Shown: positions 7,110 to 13,236 of the stretch, piece after piece | How positions within the stretch are numbered: position 1 is the stretch's first letter | Layout: every line of letters begins with the position of its first letter | NCBI GenBank assembly: GCA_964577665.1 | Contig: CAZOBD010000091.1 | Span: 1-15,130 of the forward strand | Source of the DNA: CAYVTD01 sp964577665 | GTDB taxonomy: Bacteria > Bacteroidota > Ignavibacteria > Kapaibacteriales > UBA2268 | Length of the DNA: 15,130 nt | Reading direction: 5' to 3' | The notes under the pieces: generated by a model | Database searches by the model: none | The model's input: only the letters and a program-made list of their open reading frames with translations | What the model was told of the DNA's origin: nothing | Made by a program: the position numbers and the translations under genes

Positions 7110-8360
7110 TTACGCAAAATCATACTCTTCCAGCCGGCTCAACTGCACTTCCGACTGGCTGCCGTCAGACATTTTCTTTACGACGACCATGTCGTTTTTG
7201 AGTTCATCTTCGCCTATGACAATAGTATAAGCAGAATTTAGCTTATTTGCTTCGCGAAACTGCGCTTTCACCGAGCGCCGCTGCACATCGAGTAAAATTT
7301 TCAGCCCCTTCATGCGGAGCCCCTCTGCGATTTTCTGCGACTGACCGAATAAATCAGGGTTTGTAGTTACAATGTAAGCCGCCGGACTTGTATCAATCGC
7401 GGGAAGCCCGCCGGTTTCCTCTAAAATCAGGAGCATTCTCTCGATTCCGAGGGCAAACCCGATGGCAGGAGTTTCTTTTCCCCCGAGCTGACGGAAAAGT
7501 TCGTTATATCTGCCGCCGCCCCCGAAAGAATCCTGCGCACCCAATGCCTCATGCTGAAACTCAAACACGGTGTGATTGTAATAATCCAGCCCCCGCACAA
7601 GTCTTGGAGCGATTTCATAAGTCATTCCCGATTCCTCGAGCAGTTCTTTTACTTTTTCAAAATGGGCGCTGCTTTCCTCATCGAGATAATCAAGGATAAG
7701 CGGCGCATTTTCAACGATTTCCACATCATTTTTATCCTTTGAGTCCAGTACTCTCAGAGGATTCTTCTCAAGCCGCCGCCGGCTGTCTTCGCTTAATTCA
7801 TTTTTCCGGGCAGACAAATATTCCACCAAAGCATCTCTATATGCAGTCCGCGAACCGGAGCTGCCAAGAGTATTCAGCAAAAACTTATAATCCTTAATTC
7901 CCAAAGAAGTTATAACGGCATTAGCCAGCAGGATTGTCTCCGCGTCGCTTTCGGGATTAGCCGAGCCTATCAGCTCCGCGCCGTACTGATGAAACTGCCT
8001 CAACCTCCCCTTTTGAGGCCTCTCATAGCGGAAATAAGGCCCCGCGTACCAGATTTTCAGCGCCTGTCCCTGCTGCAAAAGCTTATTTTCAATCACAGAG
8101 CGCACAATCGGCGCCGTTCCTTCGGGTCTAAGCGTTACCGACTCCCCGCCGCGGTCTTCAAAACTGTACATTTCCTTGTTCACAATGTCGGTTTCCTCGC
8201 CGACGCCCCTTGCAAAAAGCTCCGTTTTCTCAAACGCCGGCGTCCTGATTTCCTCAAAGCCGTAACGCGCCGAAATTTTCTTAAACTGCTCTTCGGCAAA
8301 CTGCTTGTAGGGCGCCGCCGCCGGCAGCAGGTCTTTAGTTCCTCTTATTGCCTGTATCAT
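7110..8360 (-). CDS. hisS: histidyl-tRNA synthetase
   Basis: A 416-residue class II aminoacyl-tRNA synthetase that charges tRNA-His with histidine in the cytoplasm, of normal bacterial length. The start matches the family (MIQAIRGTKDLLP). TLRPEGTAPIVR at 76-87 binds ATP and histidine. Motif 2 spans about 105-129 (FRYERPQKGRLRQFHQYGAE). The histidine-specific signature LVRGLDYYNHTVFE is at 254-267. GGGGRYNEL at 280-288 and motif 3 (AIGFALGIERML, 299-310) complete the catalytic core. Residues from about 325 form the anticodon-binding domain. It lies 180 bp upstream of the histidine kinase gene on the same strand, separated by a palindromic repeat. Its 5' side opens on a 1.17-kb divergent spacer. 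Confidence 0.97.
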   Translation of the reverse strand: MIQAIRGTKDLLPAAAPYKQFAEEQFKKISARYGFEEIRTPAFEKTELFARGVGEETDIVNKEMYSFEDRGGESVTLRPEGTAPIVRSVIENKLLQQGQALKIWYAGPYFRYERPQKGRLRQFHQYGAELIGSANPESDAETILLANAVITSLGIKDYKFLLNTLGSSGSRTAYRDALVEYLSARKNELSEDSRRRLEKNPLRVLDSKDKNDVEIVENAPLILDYLDEESSAHFEKVKELLEESGMTYEIAPRLVRGLDYYNHTVFEFQHEALGAQDSFGGGGRYNELFRQLGGKETPAIGFALGIERMLLILEETGGLPAIDTSPAAYIVTTNPDLFGQSQKIAEGLRMKGLKILLDVQRRSVKAQFREANKLNSAYTIVIGEDELKNDMVVVKKMSDGSQSEVQLSRLEEYDFA

Positions 8361-8415
8361 TTTCGTTCCGATAAAATATTAGATGCTAAAAAAAAATTGA
8401 TATTAAGTGTTAAGA

Positions 8416-8497
8416 ATGTCATGCTGCACTTGTTTCAGCATCTCGCATTGTTTTGAATAATGTTATTTGAGATTCCGAAACAAGTTCGGAATGACAT
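8416..8497. repeat. paired palindromic element, copy B (best preserved)
   Basis: Two 29-nt arms in inverted orientation, 8416-8444 and 8469-8497, match at 24 of 29 positions with a 24-nt spacer. Each arm is also a small hairpin by itself: TGCTG/CAGCA in the left arm and TTCCGAA/TTCGGAA in the right arm. Two of the stem base pairs differ between arms as double, pairing-preserving changes (GC versus TA, TA versus CG, in the same orientation), which points to selection for the hairpin. It is close to the hisS start, so it could lie in or near that promoter. REP-like or non-autonomous mobile origin is inferred. Confidence 0.75.
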
Positions 8498-8756
8498 AAT
8501 CTATATTTTTATAAAAGTAATATATATGTCATGTAAAATTGACTAAAATCGTTTTTTCAGTTAAATCTTCTAATCTCTTAAAATTACGATTTACAAATAT
8601 AAGCATGGCATCTTTTGCAGACAAATAAATGAACAGCCAAAATTTTTATATTTCTTTCATTTTCTGCCCTAAATCTAATAAAAATGCAAGTGTTTTTTAT
8701 CCATTTCTAACTTAATTTATTGAATTTACTGATGAAAAATACTTGTTTTCTTTTAA
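8498..8756. other. AT-rich spacer with no recognisable gene
   Basis: About 260 bases of very AT-rich DNA between the palindromic element and the left arm of tandem array 1. Short open frames here lack ribosome binding sites and are low in complexity. I see no RNA gene or convincing promoter. The 21-bp lattice of the neighbouring array may extend a little into its right end (GATGAAAA near 8731), but decay makes this uncertain. Confidence 0.5.
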
Positions 8757-9179
8757 ATCATAACAGTATTTTATTAAATCATATATATTTTATTTTAAAA
8801 CAGACCCGTTATTACATGCTGCATAACTATATTTACCTGTATCAGACAGCTTTTTTTCATCATCTAAGCTGTTTTTTTATATATCATAGTCTTCTGATGC
8901 AAGTCCGTAAGCTTCTGATGTAAGTCCGTAAGCTTCTGATACACATTTGAAAGCCTCTGATGCACATTTGAAAGCCTCTGATGCACATTTGAAAGCCTCT
9001 GATGCACATTTGAAAGCNNNNNNNNNNNNNNNNNNNNNNNNNNNNNNNNNNNNNNNNNNNNNNNNNNNNNNNNNNNNNNNNNNNNNNNNNNNNNNNNNNN
9101 NNNNNNNNNNNNNNNNNCTCTGATGCATATTTGAAAGCTTCTGATGCAAGTCCGTGAACTTACAAAACAGGTCCAAAAG
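8757..9179. repeat. 21-bp tandem repeat array 1, interrupted by a scaffold gap
   Basis: Core units start at 8891, 8912, 8933, 8954, 8975 and 8996, each 21 bp. They share CTTCTGATG or CCTCTGATG, followed by either CAAGTCCGTAAG (edge type) or CACATTTGAAAG (inner type). After the gap, one inner-type unit (to 9137) and one edge-type unit (9138-9158) follow, then a decayed unit to 9179. The edge type therefore brackets the inner type. To the left, ATCA, AACA, TGCA or ATCT recurs at 8757, 8778, 8799, 8820, 8841, 8862 and 8883, exactly 21 bp apart, so a decayed AT-rich arm belongs to the same array. There are no spacers, so this is not CRISPR. The unit length equals two helical turns and seven codons. 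Function is unknown. Confidence 0.88.
9018..9117. other. scaffold gap of 100 N inside array 1
   Basis: Exactly 100 N, a standard placeholder. The units on both sides are in the same 21-bp phase, so the true missing length should be a multiple of 21 (possibly zero if contig ends abut); 100 is not. Any reading frame drawn across the gap is therefore unreliable. Confidence 0.95.
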
Positions 9180-9427
9180 CAGCAGAAACACCTCAACGAG
9201 CGTTGGCAAGATATACGTAAGTATTAGATTCTATAATAACTTCTTATTATTATCCCCTGATTATTCCGGAATATCGCCGGGAGGGCATCGAAGCTTGCGG
9301 CAGATTGCATTAAGAGCTGAAAAAAGAATAGCAGAAAAATAAGACAAAGAAAAATATCATAGTTTTTAAACAAAGCTTTTATTGGATTTGAAGAAAATTA
9401 TTCGTAATTTAATTTGAAATATCTTTT
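9180..9427. other. spacer between array 1 and the accC-side palindromic repeat
   Basis: A patch at 9253-9340 is less AT-rich than its surroundings and gives short peptide-like readings in two frames (for example ISPGGHRSLRQIALRAEKRI and IIPEYRREGIEACGRLH). Neither has a start with a ribosome binding site or a full domain. It could be an eroded gene fragment, but nothing firm can be said. The rest to 9427 is AT-rich with no recognisable feature. Confidence 0.35.
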
Positions 9428-9510
9428 ATGTCATTCTGAACATGTTTCAGAATCTCAAAAATGATGTATTTATTTATCAAAGCATATTGAAAAACTGATA
9501 AAAGATTCGT
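9428..9510. repeat. paired palindromic element, copy C (right arm decayed)
   Basis: The left arm (9428-9456) is a good 29-nt copy, with its own stem TTCTGAA against TTTCAGAA around a short loop. Compared with copy B it keeps the stem paired while using a third combination of bases. The right arm is much decayed (AGATTC and TTGAAATAACA at about 9502-9520). It ends about 20 nt before the accC start, so it must lie in the accC leader or promoter. Confidence 0.6.
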
Positions 9511-9531
9511 TGAAATAACAGATAAAGGCTT

Positions 9532-11025
9532 ATGTTTAAAAGAATTCTCGTTGCCAACCGCGGAGAAATCGCCCTCAGAGTGATGAGAGCCGCCCGCGAC
9601 CTCGGCATAGAAACCACAGCGGTTTACCACCAAGTTGACAAAGAAGCTCCCCACGTTCATTACGCCGATTACGCTTACGAATTGAAAGCAGATACCCCGA
9701 AAGCGGCATACCTCGACATCGAGCAGGTAGTAGATACTGCCCTGAAAAGCAAATCAGAAGCAATTCATCCCGGCTACGGCTTCCTTTCGGAAAACGCTAA
9801 GTTTTCGCAGGCAGTAAGCGATGCCGGACTGGTATTTATAGGACCAAAACCTTATGCCATAGAAGTTATGGGCAATAAAACTGCCGCCCGCGAGCTTATG
9901 GCAAAAGCCGGAGTGCCTATCGTACCCGGCACCAAAGAAAAAATAACCGACACTGCCTATGCCATGAGCACTGCCGCGGAAATAGGATATCCTATTTTGC
10001 TTAAGGCTGCTGCCGGCGGCGGCGGAAAAGGCATGAGACTTGTACGCGGCGAGCATGATTTCGTCGAAAATTTTGAAGGAGCCCAGCGCGAAGCAAAAAA
10101 TGCCTTTGGCGATGACTCTGTTTACATTGAGAAATTCATTGAAAAGCCCAAGCATATTGAAATACAGGTAATAGCAGACCATCACGGCAATTACGCCCAC
10201 CTCGGCGAAAGGGACTGCTCCATCCAAAGGCGGCACCAGAAAGTAATCGAGGAAGCCCCGTCAACAGTTTTGGATGAAAATCTCCGTCAAAAGATGGGGC
10301 AGGTGGCAATAGACGCCGCAAAAGCCTGCGATTACGTAAACGCCGGCACGGTAGAGTTTTTATTTGACAAGGATAAGAATTTTTACTTTCTGGAGATGAA
10401 CACCCGCCTGCAGGTCGAGCATCCCGTTACGGAAATGGTTACAGGCATTGACCTTGCCAAGGAGCAGATAAAAATTGCTGCCGGAGAAAAGCTTTCATTT
10501 AAGCAGGAAGATATTAAAATGCGGGGACATGCTATTGAATGCAGGATATATGCAGAAGACCCTTTCAATAATTTTATGCCCGACACCGGCACTCTGCATT
10601 ATCTTCGCCAGCCCGGAGGATACGGCGTCCGCGTTGACAGCGGAGTGGAGCAGGGCAGCGAGATAAGCATTCATTTCGATCCGATGATTGCAAAGCTCGT
10701 AACTTACGGAAAGGACAGAATAGGAGCCATTACCCGCATGGAGCGCGCTCTAACCGGTTACCGCATCAAAGGAGTGAAAACTGCTATCCCCTTTGAGCTT
10801 GCCGTGATGAGGCATCCCGATTTCCGATACGGCTATTTCGACACCGGATTCATTGAAAATGCCTTTGATTTCGGAGTGCTCGACAAAATGAAGGAAGAGT
10901 ACGAAGAAATGGTTGCCGCAATTGCCGCCTTTGGCTTCCGTATGGTGAAAAACTCCCGCAAGCCGCAGATATTAGACCGCCATTGCAGCAACTGGAAGCA
11001 GAGAAGGCTTCTCAATTTTAGATAA
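9532..11025 (+). CDS. accC: biotin carboxylase subunit of an acyl-CoA carboxylase
   Basis: A 497-residue ATP-grasp enzyme that carboxylates carrier-bound biotin with bicarbonate and ATP. The key residues sit almost exactly at AccC numbering: Lys116 (GNKTAA), Lys158, the glycine loop GGGGKG at 162-167, His208, Glu275, Glu288 (FLEMN), and RLQVEHP at 292-298 with Arg292, Gln294 and Glu296, then Arg338. NRGEIA at 9-14 and the EAIHPGYGFLSEN segment at 76-88 are also typical. It is about 50 residues longer than E. coli AccC, with an extra C-terminal tail ending SNWKQRRLLNFR and no fused biotin domain. The carrier gene follows 31 nt later and is of propionyl-CoA carboxylase type, so PccA is as likely as fatty-acid AccC. 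AAAGG lies 3 nt before the ATG. Confidence 0.93.
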   Translation: MFKRILVANRGEIALRVMRAARDLGIETTAVYHQVDKEAPHVHYADYAYELKADTPKAAYLDIEQVVDTALKSKSEAIHPGYGFLSENAKFSQAVSDAGLVFIGPKPYAIEVMGNKTAARELMAKAGVPIVPGTKEKITDTAYAMSTAAEIGYPILLKAAAGGGGKGMRLVRGEHDFVENFEGAQREAKNAFGDDSVYIEKFIEKPKHIEIQVIADHHGNYAHLGERDCSIQRRHQKVIEEAPSTVLDENLRQKMGQVAIDAAKACDYVNAGTVEFLFDKDKNFYFLEMNTRLQVEHPVTEMVTGIDLAKEQIKIAAGEKLSFKQEDIKMRGHAIECRIYAEDPFNNFMPDTGTLHYLRQPGGYGVRVDSGVEQGSEISIHFDPMIAKLVTYGKDRIGAITRMERALTGYRIKGVKTAIPFELAVMRHPDFRYGYFDTGFIENAFDFGVLDKMKEEYEEMVAAIAAFGFRMVKNSRKPQILDRHCSNWKQRRLLNFR

Positions 11026-11056
11026 AGATATATGTTAAAATAAATTATAAATAACA

Positions 11057-11584
11057 ATGGAAGACGTTATTATCCGCATCGACGGAAAAGAGTTTAATGC
11101 TGAGTTTGACAGAAGAGAAGAATCACTTATTAAGATTAACGGCGTACAGCATCACATAGAGCTTCTGAAAAAAATCAGTTCCAATGTTTTTTCTTTTGCT
11201 GTTGACCAGAAATTGATGATTGCAGAGTTCGATTTGGATGAATCACACAAGGTCAATATTAATGTGGACGGTTTCAATTTCGATGTTTCCATCACCGACG
11301 AAACGCGCAAGCTTGTGGAAAAGTTCATTAAGCAGGCAGGAGCCTTAGGCATCGACGGCGCAGCAGCAATAAACGCACCCATGCCCGGTATGGTCGTGAA
11401 AATTTTGGTTGAAGCTGGGCAGGAAGTTAAAAAAGGCGAAAAAATTATCATCGTTGAAGCGATGAAAATGGAAAATGCCCTCGCCACACAGATTGACGGC
11501 GTTATTAAAAGCATTAAAGTGAAAGAAGGGCAGCCCGTTGACAAAGATGTACTTATGATTGAAATTGAACCCTCTGCCGCATAA
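11057..11584 (+). CDS. biotin carrier protein of an acyl-CoA carboxylase (propionyl-CoA carboxylase type)
   Basis: A 175-residue protein. Residues about 105-172 are a biotinyl domain with the modified lysine at 137 in VEAMKMEN (133-140), and the hinge APMPGMVVKILVEAGQEVKKG (residues 107-127). APMPG followed directly by the carrier strands is the pattern of propionyl-CoA/pyruvate-type carriers; AccB of fatty-acid synthesis usually has an extra thumb loop after this point, which is absent. The N-terminal 80 residues are beta-rich and resemble the linker region of fused carboxylase alpha subunits. It accepts CO2 from the upstream biotin carboxylase and passes it to a carboxyltransferase, which is not encoded here. 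There is no clear ribosome binding site. An intrinsic terminator follows at 11603. Confidence 0.88.
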   Translation: MEDVIIRIDGKEFNAEFDRREESLIKINGVQHHIELLKKISSNVFSFAVDQKLMIAEFDLDESHKVNINVDGFNFDVSITDETRKLVEKFIKQAGALGIDGAAAINAPMPGMVVKILVEAGQEVKKGEKIIIVEAMKMENALATQIDGVIKSIKVKEGQPVDKDVLMIEIEPSAA

Positions 11585-11602
11585 GCATTTCTGCGGAAAT
11601 CT

Positions 11603-11655
11603 TCATTCCTTAAATCATCTTTTTGCGATAATTTAAGGAATGATTTTGTCTTTTT
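11603..11655 (+). terminator. intrinsic terminator of the accC-biotin carrier operon
   Basis: TCATTCCTTAAAT (11603-11615) is perfectly complementary to ATTTAAGGAATGA (11631-11643), a 13-bp stem with a 15-nt loop, followed by TTTTGTCTTTTT. The stem begins 18 bases after the carrier stop. On the minus strand no T-run follows, so it serves mainly the plus-strand operon. Confidence 0.85.
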
Positions 11656-11668
11656 CGGCGCTGTTTTT

Positions 11669-12301
11669 TTAGAATTTTCCGAATTTGAACGATAGATTTG
11701 CGTTCATGCCGTCGAAATCACTGCTTTCAAAGCCCGTCATCTCGAAGTTGGAGATAAACCGCCAGCTTATGCCGCCGGAAAGCCTGAACCAGTTCGTAAT
11801 ATTCATCTCCACGGTTGCTCCCGGCTCGATTACCATGAAATCGGTATCGTCCAATTCGTTTTCCCATTCGTTTTCGTCCCACCAGTCGTCGCTCCGGTGC
11901 TCGTAAATCCTTGCATAGCCCCAGCCGATCATGGTGTTTGCCGTAAAGTGCAGCAGACTTTTTGAATTATTGGTGTATTCGAGGAAAATGCCGCCCCAGC
12001 CCATATTCAGTTTTGCATCCCCGTTGTAGCCGTGCTCGGGATTAAGCTCGTCGTATCTGAAAATATGCCGCGTGGCAAGCCCGCAGCCGCCTCCGCCGAT
12101 GCTGAATGTGCTGTTTATTATCCAGCCGCCGCGCCCGCCGACGAATACTGCGCCGCCGCCGGCAGCTTTGCCCCATTTCAGGTCTAATGCGCCGTATCCA
12201 CCGTGGCTTATGTCCTTACCGCCCAAAAGTGTTTCCTCTTCTTGAGCGAATGAGGGCAGCGTTATTATTGTAAATAGCATTAAAATCAACAGCTTTTTCA
12301 T
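11669..12301 (-). CDS. small outer-membrane beta-barrel protein, function unknown
   Basis: A 210-residue exported protein. The signal peptide is MKKLLILMLFTIITLPSFA, with likely cleavage before Gln20. The mature part alternates polar and hydrophobic residues, is rich in glycine and aromatics (GGGAVFVGGRGGW at 48-60, NMGWGGIFLEYT at 99-110), and ends in a strand SFKFGKF with a terminal Phe, the mark of proteins handed to the Bam machinery. The size suggests an eight-stranded barrel. A very acidic loop (SDDWWDENEWENELDDTD, about 137-154) would be surface-exposed. AGGAGG lies 4 nt before the ATG (complement of 12306-12311), a strong ribosome binding site. It ends near the accC-operon terminator and is divergent from the repeat protein across array 2. 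No specific ligand can be named. Confidence 0.82.
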   Translation of the reverse strand: MKKLLILMLFTIITLPSFAQEEETLLGGKDISHGGYGALDLKWGKAAGGGAVFVGGRGGWIINSTFSIGGGGCGLATRHIFRYDELNPEHGYNGDAKLNMGWGGIFLEYTNNSKSLLHFTANTMIGWGYARIYEHRSDDWWDENEWENELDDTDFMVIEPGATVEMNITNWFRLSGGISWRFISNFEMTGFESSDFDGMNANLSFKFGKF

Positions 12302-12522
12302 AATTCCTCCTTTTTTTGTTAAAACTACATTTCAGCATTTACAGATTTTCAATACGCTAATATAAGCATGTTTGTTTCATTTAATTATTTTTTTTTATCT
12401 TATCTTTTATATTATGTTATATTGTATAAATTTCAAAAAGTTATACTAATTTATCCGGCATTTTTCCTTCAAAATTCTACTTAAGTACTAATTTTTAATA
12501 CTAATTATTATTTAATATGTAA
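12302..12522. other. AT-rich upstream region of the outer-membrane protein gene
   Basis: Beyond the strong ribosome binding site, this stretch is AT-rich and should hold the minus-strand promoter. I see no clear -35/-10 pair, no sigma-54 spacing and no RNA gene. The 21-bp lattice of array 2 starts close to its right end. Confidence 0.4.
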
Positions 12523-13112
12523 AACATTATGATTGTTTTTTTTAAAAGAAGTATTTCATTAAATATCTGATGAATTTTTATAAATATCAGAAGGTTAATA
12601 AAGTATAACAGAAGTAAATTTATTAATATCAGAAGGATAATAAAGTATAACAGATGAAAATTTATTAGTATCAGAAGGATAATAAAGTATAACAGATGTA
12701 AATTTATTAGTATCAGAAGGATAGTAATGTATAACAGATGTATATTTATTAATATCAGATGCATAATGATAAATATCATAGGTAAAATTATTAATATCAG
12801 AGGCTTCTGATGAGTATTTGAACGCTTCTGATGAGTATTTGAACGCTTCTGATGAGTATTTGAACGCTTCTGATGAGCATTTGAATGCTTCTGATGAGCA
12901 TTTGAATGCTTCTGATGAGCATTTGAATGCTTCTGATGAGCNNNNNNNNNNNNNNNNNNNNNNNNNNNNNNNNNNNNNNNNNNNNNNNNNNNNNNNNNNN
13001 NNNNNNNNNNNNNNNNNNNNNNNNNNNNNNNNNNNNNNNNNATTTGAATGCTTCTGATGCAGGTCATAATGCTTTTGATAAATGTTTTAATGCTTTTGAT
13101 AAAAATATTAAT
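12523..13112. repeat. 21-bp tandem repeat array 2 with a 42-bp higher-order left arm, interrupted by a scaffold gap
   Basis: Core units start at 12803, 12824, 12845, 12866, 12887, 12908 and 12929, each 21 bp, containing CTTCTGATGAG then TATTTGAAC (first three) or CATTTGAAT (the rest). After the gap, units at 13050, 13071 and 13092 decay. The left arm alternates two kinds of 21-bp unit: ATCAGAAGG at 12586, 12628, 12670 and 12712 (then ATCAGATGC 12754, ATCAGAGGC 12796), and AACAGAAGT or AACAGATG at 12607, 12649, 12691 and 12733, giving a 42-bp repeat. Weaker steps at 12523, 12544 and 12565 keep the same phase. The core shares CTTCTGATG and ATTTGAA with array 1 in the same orientation. There are no CRISPR spacers, and the function is unknown. 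Confidence 0.9.
12942..13041. other. scaffold gap of 100 N inside array 2
   Basis: Exactly 100 N. The left side ends in CTTCTGATGAGC and the right side begins ATTTGAATGC, which join to a complete unit, so the array phase is continuous and the true length should be a multiple of 21. The placeholder length shifts frame, so the long minus-strand frame running from 13181 to 12501 is not a real continuous frame. Confidence 0.95.
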
Positions 13113-13160
13113 AATAATAAGATGCTTCTGAAAAACGAAAAATTTGAACCGGAGATTTTT

Positions 13161-13236
13161 ATGATGAACTTTTTTCAGCATTTCAGGCTTTGGGGAACAT
13201 CATTTTTTGAGATTTCGAAATAAGTTAGAAATTTCA
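13161..13236. repeat. paired palindromic element, copy D
   Basis: Left arm (about 13161-13186, with TTTTTTCAGCATTTC) and right arm (13209-13236, GAGATTTCGAAATAAG onward) are a diverged copy of the 29-nt inverted pair seen at 8416. In the right arm the stem TTTCGAA/TTAGAAA differs from copy B by one pairing-preserving double change (CG to TA) and one broken pair. It sits about 50 bp right of array 2. Confidence 0.55.

Noticed and set aside
8846..8878. Intrinsic terminator (ACAGCTT, 13-nt loop, AAGCTGT, then a T run)
   Set aside because: It looks like a plus-strand terminator, but no plus-strand gene precedes it, and both arms fall in two neighbouring decayed 21-bp units, so the hairpin is probably a by-product of the repeat.
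8720..8923. 67-codon plus-strand gene
   Set aside because: AT-rich low-complexity product, no good ribosome binding site, and it runs into the tandem repeat.
8883..9179. CRISPR array
   Set aside because: The repeats are directly adjacent 21-bp units without unique spacers, and no cas gene is nearby. The same holds for 12523-13112.
8864..9209. Minus-strand open frames through array 1
   Set aside because: Two overlapping frames are open for the same reason (stop-free 21-mer plus Ns), and both depend on the arbitrary gap length.
9253..9320. Fragment of a GNAT acetyltransferase (IIPEYRREGIEACGRL)
   Set aside because: The PEYRREGI string resembles acetyl-CoA-binding motif A, but it stops after a few residues, lacks other motifs, and a second frame looks equally protein-like.
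12501..13181. 226-codon minus-strand gene through array 2
   Set aside because: The frame crosses a 100-N placeholder that changes register relative to the 21-bp phase, has no convincing ribosome binding site, and is open only because the unit lacks stops in that frame. The C-terminal half is isoleucine/leucine low-complexity sequence.
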